From the NCBI GenBank assembly GCA_028826165.1, contig JAPDFW010000147.1, positions 432,501 to 496,500 of the forward strand: a stretch of DNA of 64,000 bases, given 5' to 3'. Within the stretch, counting starts at the first letter, position 1; each line of letters starts with the position of its first letter. This document shows, in pieces, positions 34,421 to 46,624 of this stretch. Source of the DNA: Anaeramoeba ignava. Taxonomy: Eukaryota > Metamonada > Anaeramoebidae. Under the pieces are notes generated by a model. The model saw only the letters and a list, made by a program, of their open reading frames with translations, made no database searches and was not told where the DNA came from. Position numbers and translations under genes: made by a program.

Positions 34421-35368
34421 ATGTATTCTTTTTCTGGAATATTTTGGATTTCAACTTGGTTCATTTTAAATATTTCTTTAACAATTCTTAACAAATACAT
34501 AATGGTTTTTAATTCATTTCCATTTCCATTAACAATATCATTATCACATATGATAATAACATCAATTTTATCATTACTTAGTTTTAATTTAATAACAAAA
34601 GAAAAAATCAAACCAGAATTTTCACAAGAAAAACTAATGAAATTATTTTTAATGAGCACATTATTTTTATCAAGCATCTCACTTGGAAATACAAGTTTAA
34701 AATACGTTTCAGTTAGTTTTAATCAAGTAATAAGAGCAACAACTCCAGCTATAACTTTGTTTTTATCAGTCATAATTCTCAAGAAAAAATTCACACCTTC
34801 TCATTATCGTTCAGTTTTTATTGTTATAATTGGAGTTATTCTTTCATCTTTTACTGAATTTGATTTCCATTGGATTGGCTTTTTATTAACTTTGTTTGTT
34901 TCTTTTCTTTCTTCTTTGAAATCAATTATAACCGCCAAATTGCTTTGGGATCCAAATGTCGGTTTTCATCCTCTTTATTTTTTATTTACAATCTCTTTTT
35001 TTGCTTCCATTCAACTTTTTATTATCATTTTTTTGACTGGCGAAGCAAAATTAGTTTTTATTCATTTTTTAAATGTTCATAATCCTTTCCAAATTGTTTT
35101 TTCGCTTCTTTTAAGTTCTTTAATTGCCTTTTTATTAAACTTCTCAAATTTCATGTCAACTAAAACAACTTCTCCTTTAACTGTTAATATTTTTGGCAAT
35201 TTAAAACAAGTTTTCACTATTATTTTGTCAGTTCTTATTTTTGAAAATAAAATCTCTTTTTTAAATGCTTTTGGTTCTTTTTGTGCAATTTTAGGTTGTT
35301 TTTGGTATAGTTTAATTGGGAAATTAAATGAAAAAAAATTACCAACTGTTGAAATGAAGAATTATTGA
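34421..35368 (+). CDS. Triose-phosphate/nucleotide-sugar transporter family protein (TPT domain)
   Basis: A single exon of 315 residues ending in TGA, with about ten hydrophobic helices. It opens with WFILNISLTILNKYIM, the family's first-helix pattern (W-x-x-N-x-x-x-x-x-x-N-K), followed by SFPFPLTISLSHM. Helix 4 region reads LKYVSVSFNQVIRATTPAITLFLSV, the usual VSFx-x-x-x-x-x-P-x-x-T stretch. The last third has TSPLTVNIFGNLKQVFTIILSVLIFEN, the T-S-x-L-T-x-x-x-x-G-x-x-K signature of TPT-type transporters. Members move sugar phosphates or nucleotide sugars across Golgi, ER or plastid membranes. Substrate cannot be read from sequence. No introns, no targeting peptide. Confidence 0.9.
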   Translation: MYSFSGIFWISTWFILNISLTILNKYIMVFNSFPFPLTISLSHMIITSILSLLSFNLITKEKIKPEFSQEKLMKLFLMSTLFLSSISLGNTSLKYVSVSFNQVIRATTPAITLFLSVIILKKKFTPSHYRSVFIVIIGVILSSFTEFDFHWIGFLLTLFVSFLSSLKSIITAKLLWDPNVGFHPLYFLFTISFFASIQLFIIIFLTGEAKLVFIHFLNVHNPFQIVFSLLLSSLIAFLLNFSNFMSTKTTSPLTVNIFGNLKQVFTIILSVLIFENKISFLNAFGSFCAILGCFWYSLIGKLNEKKLPTVEMKNY

Positions 35369-35568
35369 ATAATTAAAAATAAAAAAAAATAATTTAAAAA
35401 AGTGGAATTAAAAAGTGGAATTAATTTTTTAATTTTTTAATTATTTCTAACCGTTGAATTTAAATAAAATTTTTTTTTTAATTTTTCTATTTTTTCATTT
35501 TTAATTTTCCAAAAAAATCGTTATTTTAATTTTAATTTTAATTTTAATTTTATTTTAATTTTAATTTT

Positions 35569-38500
35569 ATGACTGAAACCTTTATAATTCCTTCAAATCC
35601 TCAACAACTTCTTGATACTGAAGTTGGATATAGAGTTGAAAATGCAGTTTTTTCTCAAATTCAAGAAATGGAAGAAAATGAAATTCTGAATTCAATTGAA
35701 GAACAAATAAAATTTCTAAAAACAGAAGGATATCATTCACTATTTTCTCATTCTTGCTTTGATATCCTTTACAGTGTCATTTCCAATCTAAATAATTATT
35801 CCACTTTAATCAAAAACAAAATAACAGGAATTTTGACAGCTGGTTTGATTGGATTACTTGCTTCTCTAAAAGCGTTACTTGACACTGGAGAAGAACCCTC
35901 AAATCAATCAAGACGAAGAAGCTCAAAACGCGAACAGATTTCCCAGGATTCTCTTGAGTTTAACGTTCTTAACGCTCACCATAATTCCCTTAAAATGTAC
36001 GTTTTTTTGATCAATTGGATCGTTTCTATTGCTGAGCACCAATTTCAACACCAACAACCAGACAGCACCGTCTCAAAGACCCTTGCCCAAATCAAAAAGA
36101 AGTCTAAAGGAGACAAGCGCAAAAAAGCTCCGCGCACATTGTCCTCTTCCGAATGGGATTGGAAATCTGCAAAAGAGGTCTTATTTTCCTCTCTTTATCC
36201 CGTACTTTTGGATCGCCACGTGGCAGAATTATGGCTATTAGGGCCGCAATTATCGCCAATGGAAGACAACCAAAAAACACCGACAAAGTCCCGCAGACAA
36301 AGCTTGTCGCACTCTGCAGACAAGTTTGGTCAAGATGTTGATGATCAAAACGAACAGGATCAGCAAACTGGATCTCAAATTGATTTCCTTGTTTTGATTG
36401 CCAAAACTTGCTTTAAACTCCTTGAAAATCCCGATATTCTTCATCTCCAAGATCTTAAGAAGCAAATTTCCCATGTTGTTTATATTCTTGTTACTCGTTA
36501 TAACCTCAACGAAATTATCGAAGACCAAATTTTGCAACTTTTGCTTAAATACGAACATTTGCCAAGTATATTTTCCCAGATCCTTCACAACATCCACCAA
36601 AACAGCAGCAAGGCCCGAATTGCTCATAATGTTTTGAATGAGATTGGCAAGATGAATTCGAAATTCTTGTCTCAAAATGCACTTGGAACAAAAAATCTTT
36701 CCCTTTTTCTTCTTGAAATCACAGAATTACTACCTCGTGTTGTGATATCATCTTTAAGCATGCTAATCCAGCATCTTGATTCCGAGTCATATATCATCAG
36801 AAATTCTATTATTGCGCTTTTCGGAAGTCTTATTAATTACAGTAAAAAATTGAGGATCCAAAATGCAGAACAAAATCAAATACAAAATCCAAAAAATGAA
36901 AATTCTTTGGATAAAAGTAATGAAAAAGTATTTGATAACTCAACTCGGGATGCTATACTTGATTTACTTCTCGAAAGATTTAGGGATGTAAGTGCTTATG
37001 TTCGTACTAAAGTTATTCAAGTTTGGACTTCTTTATATCAGTATGTTTTAAGTTAGTTTAATCTCAAAAATAATTTAAAATCAAAATTCATTTATAAAAT
37101 TTAAATTAAAATTTAAATTAAAATTAAAATTAAAATTAAAATTTAAATTAAAATCAATATTAAAATTAAAATTAAAATCAAAATTAAAATTAAAATTAAA
37201 ATCAAAATCAAAATCAAAATCAAAATCAAAATTAAAATCAAAATTAAAATTAAAATTAAAACTAAAATTAAAATAAAAATTAAAATTAAAATTAAAATAA
37301 AAATTAAAATTAAAATTAAAATTAAAATTAAAATTAAAATCAAAATTAAAGAAATGCTGCAATTCCTTTGAAAATCCTTCCTTCATTAATGGATCTTGTA
37401 ATTGATCGACTCCAAGATAAATCTGCTCTTGTTAGAAAAAATGCGATCCAATTTTTAATATCATCTTTGAAATTTAATCCATTTATGGGAACATTGAAAA
37501 AATCAAGAGTCGAATCCAAATTAAAAAAGGCCAAAAAGATGCTTGAAGATTTCCAAAATGGAAATGGAATGCAAAGTTCTGAAAAAGATGAAAAAGATGA
37601 AAAAGATGAAAAAGATGAAAAAGATGAAAAAGAAAAAGAAAAAAAGAAAAAAGAAAAAAAAGAAAAAGAAACAAGAAGAAAAAGAAAAAGCTAAGAATAT
37701 TGACAACCAAAATATTCCACATGAAATTGAGAAACATCTCTTTGTTATCAATTTCTATCAAAGTGCAATCAACTTTATCAACAAAATACACAGTGTAATT
37801 GGAACAATATCTCAACTTCTCTCAAATAAAACAATCACAGATGTAACTGAAAGTATATCCTTTCTTGTAATAGCCTCTCAATTCGGAATTGAAAATGCAT
37901 CAGAAGGAATTCGCAAAATTATGAATTTGGTTTGGTCCAATGAGCCTAAAATTCAAGAACTTGCCCTCAATGCTTGTTATAAACTTTACTTCTCAATTTC
38001 TGATGAAGAAGAAGAAGATCTTCAACAAGACACTTTAGAAAGTCAAAACTCTCGCAAACAAAACTTAAAAGAACCTTCTTCCAAACAAGCACGTTTAATT
38101 GCTCAAAAATTAATCGATTTAATCAAAATTACAAATACTCATGATTTCAAAACAATTGAATACATCATCTCTCAGATGATCCAAAAAAACTTTCTTTCAA
38201 ACAAGGTTGTCGTCCAATTATGGAATATCTTCGAGATGAAAAAAAAAGCAAACCAACAAATCTCAGAAATTGAAAGCACAAATGCAATGATTCTTCTCTC
38301 AATGATTTCGACCAAAAAACCAGGAATCATTCTTCCCAAAATTCCTGTTATTCTTTCAATCGGTCTTGGTCAACGAGCAGTTTCAGATCATCTTTTAGTT
38401 TGTTATGCTTGCAAAACTCTTCAACACATTTCAGATTGTTGTTTAGATTCCCAAAACACAACCCAAATTTGTCCTTTATTTGATCCTGAACATGAAATAT

Positions 38501-40449
38501 TCTCGAAACTAATTAGTTTATTGACAAATGATTCAATTCCAATAAAGCACTGGTTCACAATTAGCGAACAAATTATAAATACCATTTATCTCCTTCATCC
38601 AAAACCAGAACAAATTCTTGGATCTTTGATCAAAACTCAATCATCCTTTCTATTCGATTCAAAAATACAAACAATCAATAATCATTTTCCTCAATTAACA
38701 AGAATTATCTTTATTGTTGGTCATGTTGCTTTAAGGGAATACACTCATATTCAAGAAATGTATTCAAAAGTTTCTAAAATCCGTTCTCTTCGCAAAAAAT
38801 CTCATTCAAAAAATTCCCAAAATCAAGAACAAAAAACTAAATCCAAAAAATCAAAAAAAAAATCAAAACCAAAAAAGAACGATAAAGAAGAAAATAAAGA
38901 GAATAATAGCAATAACAATAACATTGAGAATGAAGATGATGAACAAAATGAAGCAGAAAAAGAAAGTATCGAAATTGAAAATTTGAATATCATTTGTGAT
39001 CGAGAAATAGTTGTTCAATCTAAATTTCAAACAAATCTTCTTGCCGAATTTGAACCTTTAATTGCACAGATTTGTGCTTTTCCAAAAATTTATCACAATT
39101 CTATTCTCAGAACATCTGCAGTTCTTTCTTTATGCAAATTTATGGCAGTTAGTTCAATAATTTGGTAAAAAAAAAAGCATCAAAACCAAAAACAAGAAAA
39201 TCTTTTATCATTTAATTAATTTTAATTTTAATAATCCAAAAAAAAAAACAAATATTATAAATATCATTAATTTAAAGTGAGAAATATCTTCAATTACTTT
39301 TCACACTTCTTAAAAAAGCTCCAGAAAGTGAAATACGTTCCAATATCATTATTTCTTTAGGTGATCTTGTTTGTAGGTTTCCAAATCAGATTGAACCATG
39401 GACATCCCATATATATTCTCTTCTTCGAGACGAAGATATTATTGTTAAAACAACAACCTTAATGGTTCTAACACACTTGATATTGAATGATATGATTAAA
39501 GTATTTTAATTTTTTTTTTAAAATCAAATTTAAAATTAAATCCATTTTCTTTTTCAAAAGGTTAAAGGACAAATCAGTGAAATTGCTCTTTGTTTGGAAG
39601 ATGAAAATCCTCAAATTGCCTCTCTTTCAAAAACTTTTTTTCATGAACTCTCAGTTAAAGGAAATGTTATTTATAATTTATTACCAGATATAATCTCCCA
39701 TTTATCAAATTTAGAAATATCAACTGAACAATTTGAATCAATTTCGAAATTTTTATTTTCATTTATTGAAAAAGAAAGACAAACAAATTCTCTTGTTGAA
39801 AAACTTTGTAACAGATTTCCAAAAATTAGTATGTGATTTTGTTATTATGAAAATATAAAAGTAATTTAATTAATGGAAAATGTTTTTTCTTTCTTTTTTT
39901 TTTAGCAATTGAACATTCAAAAAATATTGCTTTCTGTTTAACATGTTTGAATTATAATGAGAAATCATTCCAAAAATTACATGAAAGTTTCCCAAGTTTT
40001 CAAGATAAAATTGAAGATGATTATATTAAGTCTTGTTTTTTAAATATTATTTTAAAATATAAAAAATCTACAAAACCTGAATTTGTAAAACTTGTTATTG
40101 ATTTTGAAAACAAAATTAATCAAATAAAAGAAGATGATGAAGATTTAGTTGATGATTTTAAAAAGAAAATGAAAATATCTAACGAAACAAAAGAAGAAGA
40201 TAATGAACAAGAAAAGACAACAAAAAAAACAACAAACAAGAAAACAACAAACAAGAAAACAACAAAAAGAAAACAACAAAAACAACAAATAAGAAAACAA
40301 ATAAGAAAACAACAAACAAGAAAACAAATAAGAAAACAACAAACAAGAAAACAAATAAGAAAACAAATAAGAAAACAAATAAGAAAATTGAATCAGAATC
40401 ATATTCAGATTCATATTCATATTCAGAATCAGATTCATATTCAGATTAA
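35569..40449 (+). CDS. Condensin complex subunit 1 (CAP-D2), frame shifted twice
   Basis: Exons 35569-37040, 37352-39164, 39278-39500, 39561-39828 and 39906-40449. With two single-base corrections they give about 1,439 residues, close to animal CAP-D2. This HEAT-repeat subunit links the condensin SMC2-SMC4 core to chromatin during mitotic chromosome compaction. Signature stretches: GTKNLSLFLLEITELLPR and HLDSESYIIRNSIIALFG in the N-terminal half; IRSNIIISLGDLVCRFPN, PWTSHIYSLLRDED and KGNVIYNLLPDIISHLSN in the C-terminal half. The frame shifts by one base at an A8 run (37654-37661) inside a Lys/Glu linker, and again in a Lys/Thr repeat near 40265-40275. Read as given, the second shift would end translation at 40498 instead of the acidic Ser/Tyr/Asp tail ending 40449. 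Intron 1 is a TTAAAA array. Confidence 0.92.
37080..37350. repeat. TTAAAA/ATCAAA hexamer array in CAP-D2 intron 1
   Basis: Fills most of the 311-base intron 37041-37351. Minus-strand frames of NFNFNF or LILILI are artefacts. Confidence 0.9.
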
Positions 40450-40598
40450 AATAATTTTTTCCTTTTTCTTTTTCTTTATTTTGACTTTTTTTTTGTAAAA
40501 GTGATTTTTGAACGCATCAAAAAAACAACAACAACAAATTAAATTTCAAATTGAAATTCCACACTTTTTTTTTTTAAAAAAAATCAACAAAATAAATT

Positions 40599-41651
40599 TT
40601 AGTTGTCATCTTCATCAAAATCATCTTCATCAAAATCATCTTCATTATCAAAATCATCAAAATCATCTTCATCAAAATCTTCATCATCAAAATCATCACT
40701 AATTGCTTTTTTAGAATCAGAACGATAAATTTTTTTAAAATCAACAACTCTTAAATTTGGTTTATAATCAATATAAGGATTATAATCAAAATCTTCTTCT
40801 TCTTCTTCTTTTTTTTTATTTTTATTTTTAATTTCTTTTCCTTTTTCTGGATTTAAATTTAAATTTAGATTTAGATTTAGATTTAGATTTGAATTTTCAT
40901 CAGAAGATTTAGTTTCATTTGTTTTGCCTTTATTTTTTTTTGAATCTTTTTTCTTTTTTTGAATTAATTGATAAGTTCTAATTTCAGATTCTTTTTAAGA
41001 TTATTTGTGATTTTTTTTTTTTTGATTAAAAAATTTTTTTTAAACTAAAATTTAAATTGAATTTTTTTTTTGTTTACGATTTTGTTTTTTCGAATTTGAG
41101 ATCCATTTTTTTAAAGTGGGAACATTTATTCCTTCTTCCTTTGATATTTCTTGTAAAATTCCAGGAAGTAAACGTTGTTGATAATCAACAGAAGTTAGTT
41201 TTGTTTTAATAACTCCTTTTTTTTTAAAGTTTCTGAAAAAAATCTTTTTAATGATATCATCTTTTTCCTCTTGAGTGAAGTATTTTCTTTTTTTAAGACT
41301 TTTTCTTTGAGATTTTTCCGATTTTTGGTTTGAATTTTGATTTTCATTTTCATTTTGATTTTGATTTTGGTTTTGATTTTCTTTTTTTAATTTTATTAAT
41401 TTTAATTTTAATTATTATTTTAATTTTAATTTTGATTTTTAATTTTAATTTTTATCCGATTTTAAATCTTAATTTTAATTTTGAATTTAATTTTAAATTT
41501 AATTATGATTTATTTGGTTATTTTTGTTTGGATTGTTTTATTATTGTAAACATTGGTTATTTGAATAAAAAGGAAAAAAAATTTAATTAAAAAATCTTTT
41601 ATTCAAAGTAATTATTTGTAAAAAAGAAAAAAAAAAAACTTTACTTTCCAT
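40599..41651 (-). CDS. Small basic protein with possible helix-turn-helix and acidic tail
   Basis: Three exons, 41651-41645 (ATGGAAA only), 41380-41078 and 40990-40599, join to a continuous 233-residue frame. After an Asn/Gln-rich start, residues about 35-110 are basic and helical: KRKYFTQEEKDDIIKKIFF, then LLPGILQEISKEEGINVPTLKKWISN, which resembles a helix-turn-helix with the recognition helix around VPTLKKWIS. The middle is Lys-rich, and the last 30 residues are strongly acidic (DDFDDEDFDEDD). This layout suggests a nuclear DNA- or histone-binding protein, but no family is recognised. The seven-base first exon is inferred from its GTAAAG donor and matching phase; the start is therefore the least certain part. 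Intron 1 includes TTTTAA repeats (41395-41520). Confidence 0.6.
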
Positions 41652-41923
41652 AATAAATTCATTAATATTTCGCTTAAAAATATTTAATCAAATAATCTAT
41701 TTATATTCAAATAAAACCAAAATAATTTATTTATAACAAATTGAAAAGGAAAGGAAAAAAATGAAAAAAAAATTTTTTAAAAAAATTATTTTTTATTAAA
41801 TTTCAAATTAAAAATTAAAAGAAAATTTCAAATTAAAACTAAATTTGAATTTAAAATCAATTCCAATTTCAATTCCAATTTAAATTCCAAATTAAATTCG
41901 ATACAATTTTTAATAATAAATAG

Positions 41924-44900
41924 TTATTTTTTAGTTTTATTTTTAATGTTTTTCTTTTTCTTTTGATAAATTTTTCTGTTTGATTTTTTTGATTTTTTTG
42001 ATTTATCTGAATCACTTCGAGATTCACTTCTTAAATCAATTTCTGAATCAGTTTCTGAATAACTTTCATATTCACTTTCATCTTCACTTTCATATTCACT
42101 TTCATCTTTACTTTCATATTCACTTTCATCTTTACTTTCATATTCACTTTCATCTTTACTTTCATCTTCACTTTCATCTTCACTTTCATCTTTACTTTCA
42201 TCTTTACTTTCATTTTCATTTTCATCTTCACTTTGGTTTTCATTTTCATTTTCATTTTCATTTTCATCTTCACTTTGATATTCATTTTCATTTTCATTTT
42301 CATCTTCATTTTGATTTTCATTTTGATTTTCATTTTGATTTTCATTTTGATTTTCATTTTCACTTTCATTTTCATTTTCATTTTCATTTTCATTTTGATT
42401 TTGATTTTGAATTTCATTTTGATTTTGATTTTGGTTTTGATTTTCATTTTCATCTTCACTTTGATATTCATTTTCATTTTGATTTTGATTTTGATTTTGA
42501 TTTTGATTTTGATTTTGATTTTGATTTTGATTTTGATTTTGATTTTGATTTTGATTTTCATTTTCATTTTCATCTTCACTTTTATATTCATCTTCATTTT
42601 GATTTTGATTTTTTTGAGATCTTGTTTTCTTATTTGAATCATCAAATACAACTTCACGAGCTGCTTTATTCTTGGAAATTTCATCTTTGGTTAATTGCTT
42701 ATTTTTGTGATTTCTCTTTTTTTTCTTTGGTCCTTTTATTATATCTGTTGGAACTTCTTTGTTTTTATTTTCTTTTTTTATTTCCATCTTTTTATTTTCA
42801 AGAACTGGTAAATTTCCAGTTTTGTTTATATTCACTACTTTTTGGATTTTTTCAGAAGCTTTGATAAAATAAGATTGTGTTATTTTTTCTTGATTCACAA
42901 TTGGAATTAATTCTTCAATATTTTTTGATAAATAAAAGATCATGCTTGCAATTTGAGAACTAAGTTTTGTTATGATATCATCGATTTGATTCATTTGCGA
43001 TTCAACTTGAGTTATTTCCAAATCATTATAACTTAAATTACGAAATTGTTTTTGTTCTGAAATTGGTGAAACTAAATCTAATAAAATGCGGCCAAAACTT
43101 TTGACCCATTTTCCTTGTGGATGAACTTTCAACTCACGAGCTATTCCAACTGCGAAATATAAATGGTAATATTGAGTTGATTCTTGATGAACAGTTGTGT
43201 CTGTAAGAAAAATTAGAAACTCTGAAAATTTAATAATTGGAATATCTGCAAATATTGATCCACGTTCTGAATATGCTATTAATTTGAGGAATCTTATGAA
43301 AATCTTGGCTAAATTTTGTTGGTTTTGCTTTGATAATCGTGCATAGGATTGAAAAAATACAGATAAAAGCTGATGGATATTTGAAACATCTTGGAATTGT
43401 GGAGAAAAATAAATATGAAGTAACTTAACTAATAAATCTTGGACAATTTGATTATTACTAATACGATTAGCAAAGAGTAATTTGGAAATTCCTTCAATTG
43501 CTGATTCTTGAATTTCTTTATTTTTATATTCAAAAAAATCAGTAATCTTGCTAATAATTTTGCATTTATGAAATTGGAAAAGTTTAGATTCATCTTCATC
43601 TTCATCTTCATCTTCATTTGTTGATTCAGACTCACTTTGATAATCATTGTTAATTTCTTTTGATTCTTTTTTGATTTCTAAGTTTTCATCTTGAATTGAA
43701 TTGAAATTCTTTGTTGAATAAATATGAATAAAATCAAAAAGAACTTTCAAAGAAGCCAAAACAAGATCATCATCTGATTTTTTCTGAAGGTTTTCCAAAA
43801 ACATATCAACATGCTCCTTAGCTTGATTTTCAGTGAATAAATAATATAAACCAAGACAAGTAGCAGCATTGCTTCGAATGTTCTTAAATTTCTTGTTATT
43901 GTAACAATACAAAATTATGTTATTGAGAATCCAATCAATCTTTTCATTTTCAATAAGATTTTGTCCTGTTATTTTTTTGTGCGGAGTTTTGGGTTGATTA
44001 ATAACAACTGGTTGAAATTCAATTTGGCTTAGGAATTCTTGAGTGATATTAATGCAACGAATCATTATTTCATTTTCTTTTTGAGAATGTTTTGTATTTT
44101 TTGAATTTTTTGAATTTTTTGAAGATCTTTTGTGTGTTTTACTATCTTTAGTTTCTTCAGAATTTTCCATTTTCATTTTTTCTGTCAATGATTTCAAACA
44201 ATCTGAAATTAACTGTATAAATTGATCTTGTGAATCTTTGTAAATTATCTTTATCAATTTAATACTTTCAGTAATAATATCTTTTCGAGAAGAAATGGAG
44301 CAAATGAATTCACGAAGAACTTCAATATAAGCATTTCTTCCTATTTCATCAGAATAACTAAAATTAAAAGAGATACGAAGAAGTTCAACAACAATTTCTG
44401 GGTTATTTAAATAATTTCTTAGTATTTCAATAAATGTAGGAACATCAGGAAAGTATTCTTCTAAAATAGGAAATTCTATTTGATATTCTGAAGAGTATTG
44501 ACTAAATACACGGAAAAGGAAAGCTTGTTCGAGAGAAATTTGAGTTTTTGGTTCTTTTTCTTTATCTTTTTCATTATCATTATCATTATCATTTTCTTTA
44601 TCATTATCTTTATCTTTATCTTTATCTTTATCATTATCATTATCTTTATCTTTATCATTATCTTTTTCTTTATCTTTTTCATTATCTTTTTCATCTTTTT
44701 CATCTAAATTAAATTGTATTAATGAAGAATCATAATCAAGAATTGTATTTATAGCAATTCTAGCTTCTCTTGGGAATTGTGAAACATTAATTAGCTTAAG
44801 TAACTAAATAAATTCAATAATAAATTCAATAATAAATTCAATAATAAATTTAATAATAAATTCAATAATAAATTTAATAATAAATTCAATAATAAATTTA

Positions 44901-46483
44901 ATAATAAATTTAATAATAAATTCATTAATATATTCATTAATAAATTTAATAATAAATTCAATAATAAATTCAATAATAAATTCAATAATAAATTCAATAA
45001 TAAATTCAATAATAAATTCAATAATAAATTCAATAATAAATTCAATAATAAATTCAATAATAAATTCAATAATAAATTTAATAATAAATTTAATAATAAA
45101 TTCAATAATAAATTTAATAATAAATTCAATAATAAATTCAATAATAAATTCAATAATAAATTCAATAATAAATTCAATAATAAATTCAATAATAAATTCA
45201 ATAATAAATTTAATAATATCTTCATTTGTTTTTACTTGAAAAATATTCTTTTTGCATTGTCGAATAAACCAAACTTCAACAAAAATTTGAATCGCGATTT
45301 TTCGAATTGATTCATTACGATCACAAAGACAAGTTCGAATTATAAAAGCAATTTGTTTTGATTTAATTTTTTGTATTTTTACTTTAAGTCCTATAAGTCT
45401 AATAGCATATTTACGAACACCTTCATTAATATCTTGAGTTCGAGAAAGAAATTGTTTGAATATTTTTGGGTTTTTGAGTTCAAGATTAGCTAAAATAGCT
45501 TTTCGTACATCTCTATAAAAATTTTGAAAAAGAATTTTATATTTATATTTATATTTATATTTATATTTATATTTATATTTATATTTATATTTAGATTTAG
45601 ATTTATATTTATATTTAGATTTAGATTTAGATTTATATTTATATTTTGATTTATATTTAGATTTATATTTATATTTATATTTATTTTTAGATTTATTTTT
45701 ATATTTATATTTATATTTATATTTATATTTATATTTATATTTATATTTATATTTAGATTTATATTTATATTTATATTTATATTTATATTTATATTTATAT
45801 TTATATTTATATTTAGATTTTGATTTTGATTTTTATTTAGATTTTGATTTAGATTTTGATTTTGATTTTGATTTAGATTTATTTTTAATTTACGGTGATG
45901 AATCTGTTTGAAGCAAATCAAAATAAATTTGAATAACTGGATCTTCTAAATCATCAGGATCTTGAAGACCACAAAGAGCATGAATAGCTTGAATTCTAAC
46001 TGCAGGAATTTTATCATGAGTTCTCAAAGACATTGTTTTAAGAATTTTCTGCCATAATTCTTCAGAAATCTCAACTCCTTCACCAGCAGCAGAAAGTAAT
46101 TGGAAAATAATTTGACAGGAACGGAATCTAACGGCTTTTTCATCAGAATAAGATGTTTGAAGAAGATATGAAATGATCTCAATTGCAAAATCAGCATAAT
46201 TTTTAAGTAATCTTTTTTTCTCTTTTTCTTTTTTATCTTGTTTGGTTCTTTTGGTATTTTTGGGTGATGAAAAACAAAAGGAAACAATAAAAGAAACTAA
46301 CCGTTCAATTGCTAGTTCTCTTTTAAAAACCATAAGTATTCGATCTAAATAAGGGAAAAATTGTGAATTGAAATTTTTTCCTTGATCTTGTTTGATTTGT
46401 CTTAATTGAGTAACACATTTTTGATGGGAAATTGTTGATTTTTGAGCTTCTTCCAAAATTGTTTGAATTGAATATTCAGTCAT
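41924..46483 (-). CDS. Condensin complex subunit 3 (CAP-G)
   Basis: Exons 46483-45894, 45512-45236 and 44803-41924 give 1,248 residues in one frame. This HEAT-repeat subunit pairs with CAP-H in condensin I. The N-terminus reads FPYLDRILMVFKRELAIERLVSF, then AVRFRSCQIIFQLL and DKIPAVRIQAIHALCGLQDP, the conserved CAP-G stretches. Exon 2 continues PDVRKAILANLE, and exon 3 carries the Cnd3-type block FKNIRSNAATCLGLYYLF. Low-complexity inserts are large: a Asp-Lys-Asn run at 44700-44560 and a C-terminal tail with NQNQ, ENEN and (ESEDESEY)-like repeats (42600-42030), ending in a Lys-rich tip. Both introns are repeat arrays, one ATAAAT-type (45513-45893) and one 12-mer (44804-45235). It lies tail to tail with CAP-D2, with one small gene between. 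Confidence 0.93.
44808..45225. repeat. AATAAATTCAAT/AATAAATTTAAT 12-mer array in CAP-G intron 2
   Basis: About 35 near-perfect 12-base units. The minus-strand frame of LLLN repeats runs through the intron but has no start in coding context and is not called. Confidence 0.92.
45533..45888. repeat. ATTTAT/ATTTAG hexamer array in CAP-G intron 1
   Basis: On the sense (minus) strand it reads ATAAAT with CTAAAT variants, the same unit family as the STI1 intron. Confidence 0.9.
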
Positions 46484-46624
46484 TTATTAATATTATAATA
46501 ATAATAATAATTATTTTTGTTTTAAAAAGAAATAAAAATGAAAAATATTTTTTTTTAATTTAATTTTTAAATTGAAAATAAAAAAACCGTTAAAAAATTA
46601 TTTAAATTTTAATTTAAATTTTAA

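Noticed and set aside
41980-42864. Plus-strand frames rich in His-Phe or Ile-Phe
   Set aside because: Antisense of the acidic C-terminal tail of CAP-G.
44791-45225. Minus-strand LLLN repeat frame of 144 residues
   Set aside because: Lies within CAP-G intron 2, between a GTAAAAAC donor and a TTTAG acceptor that join CAP-G exons in phase.
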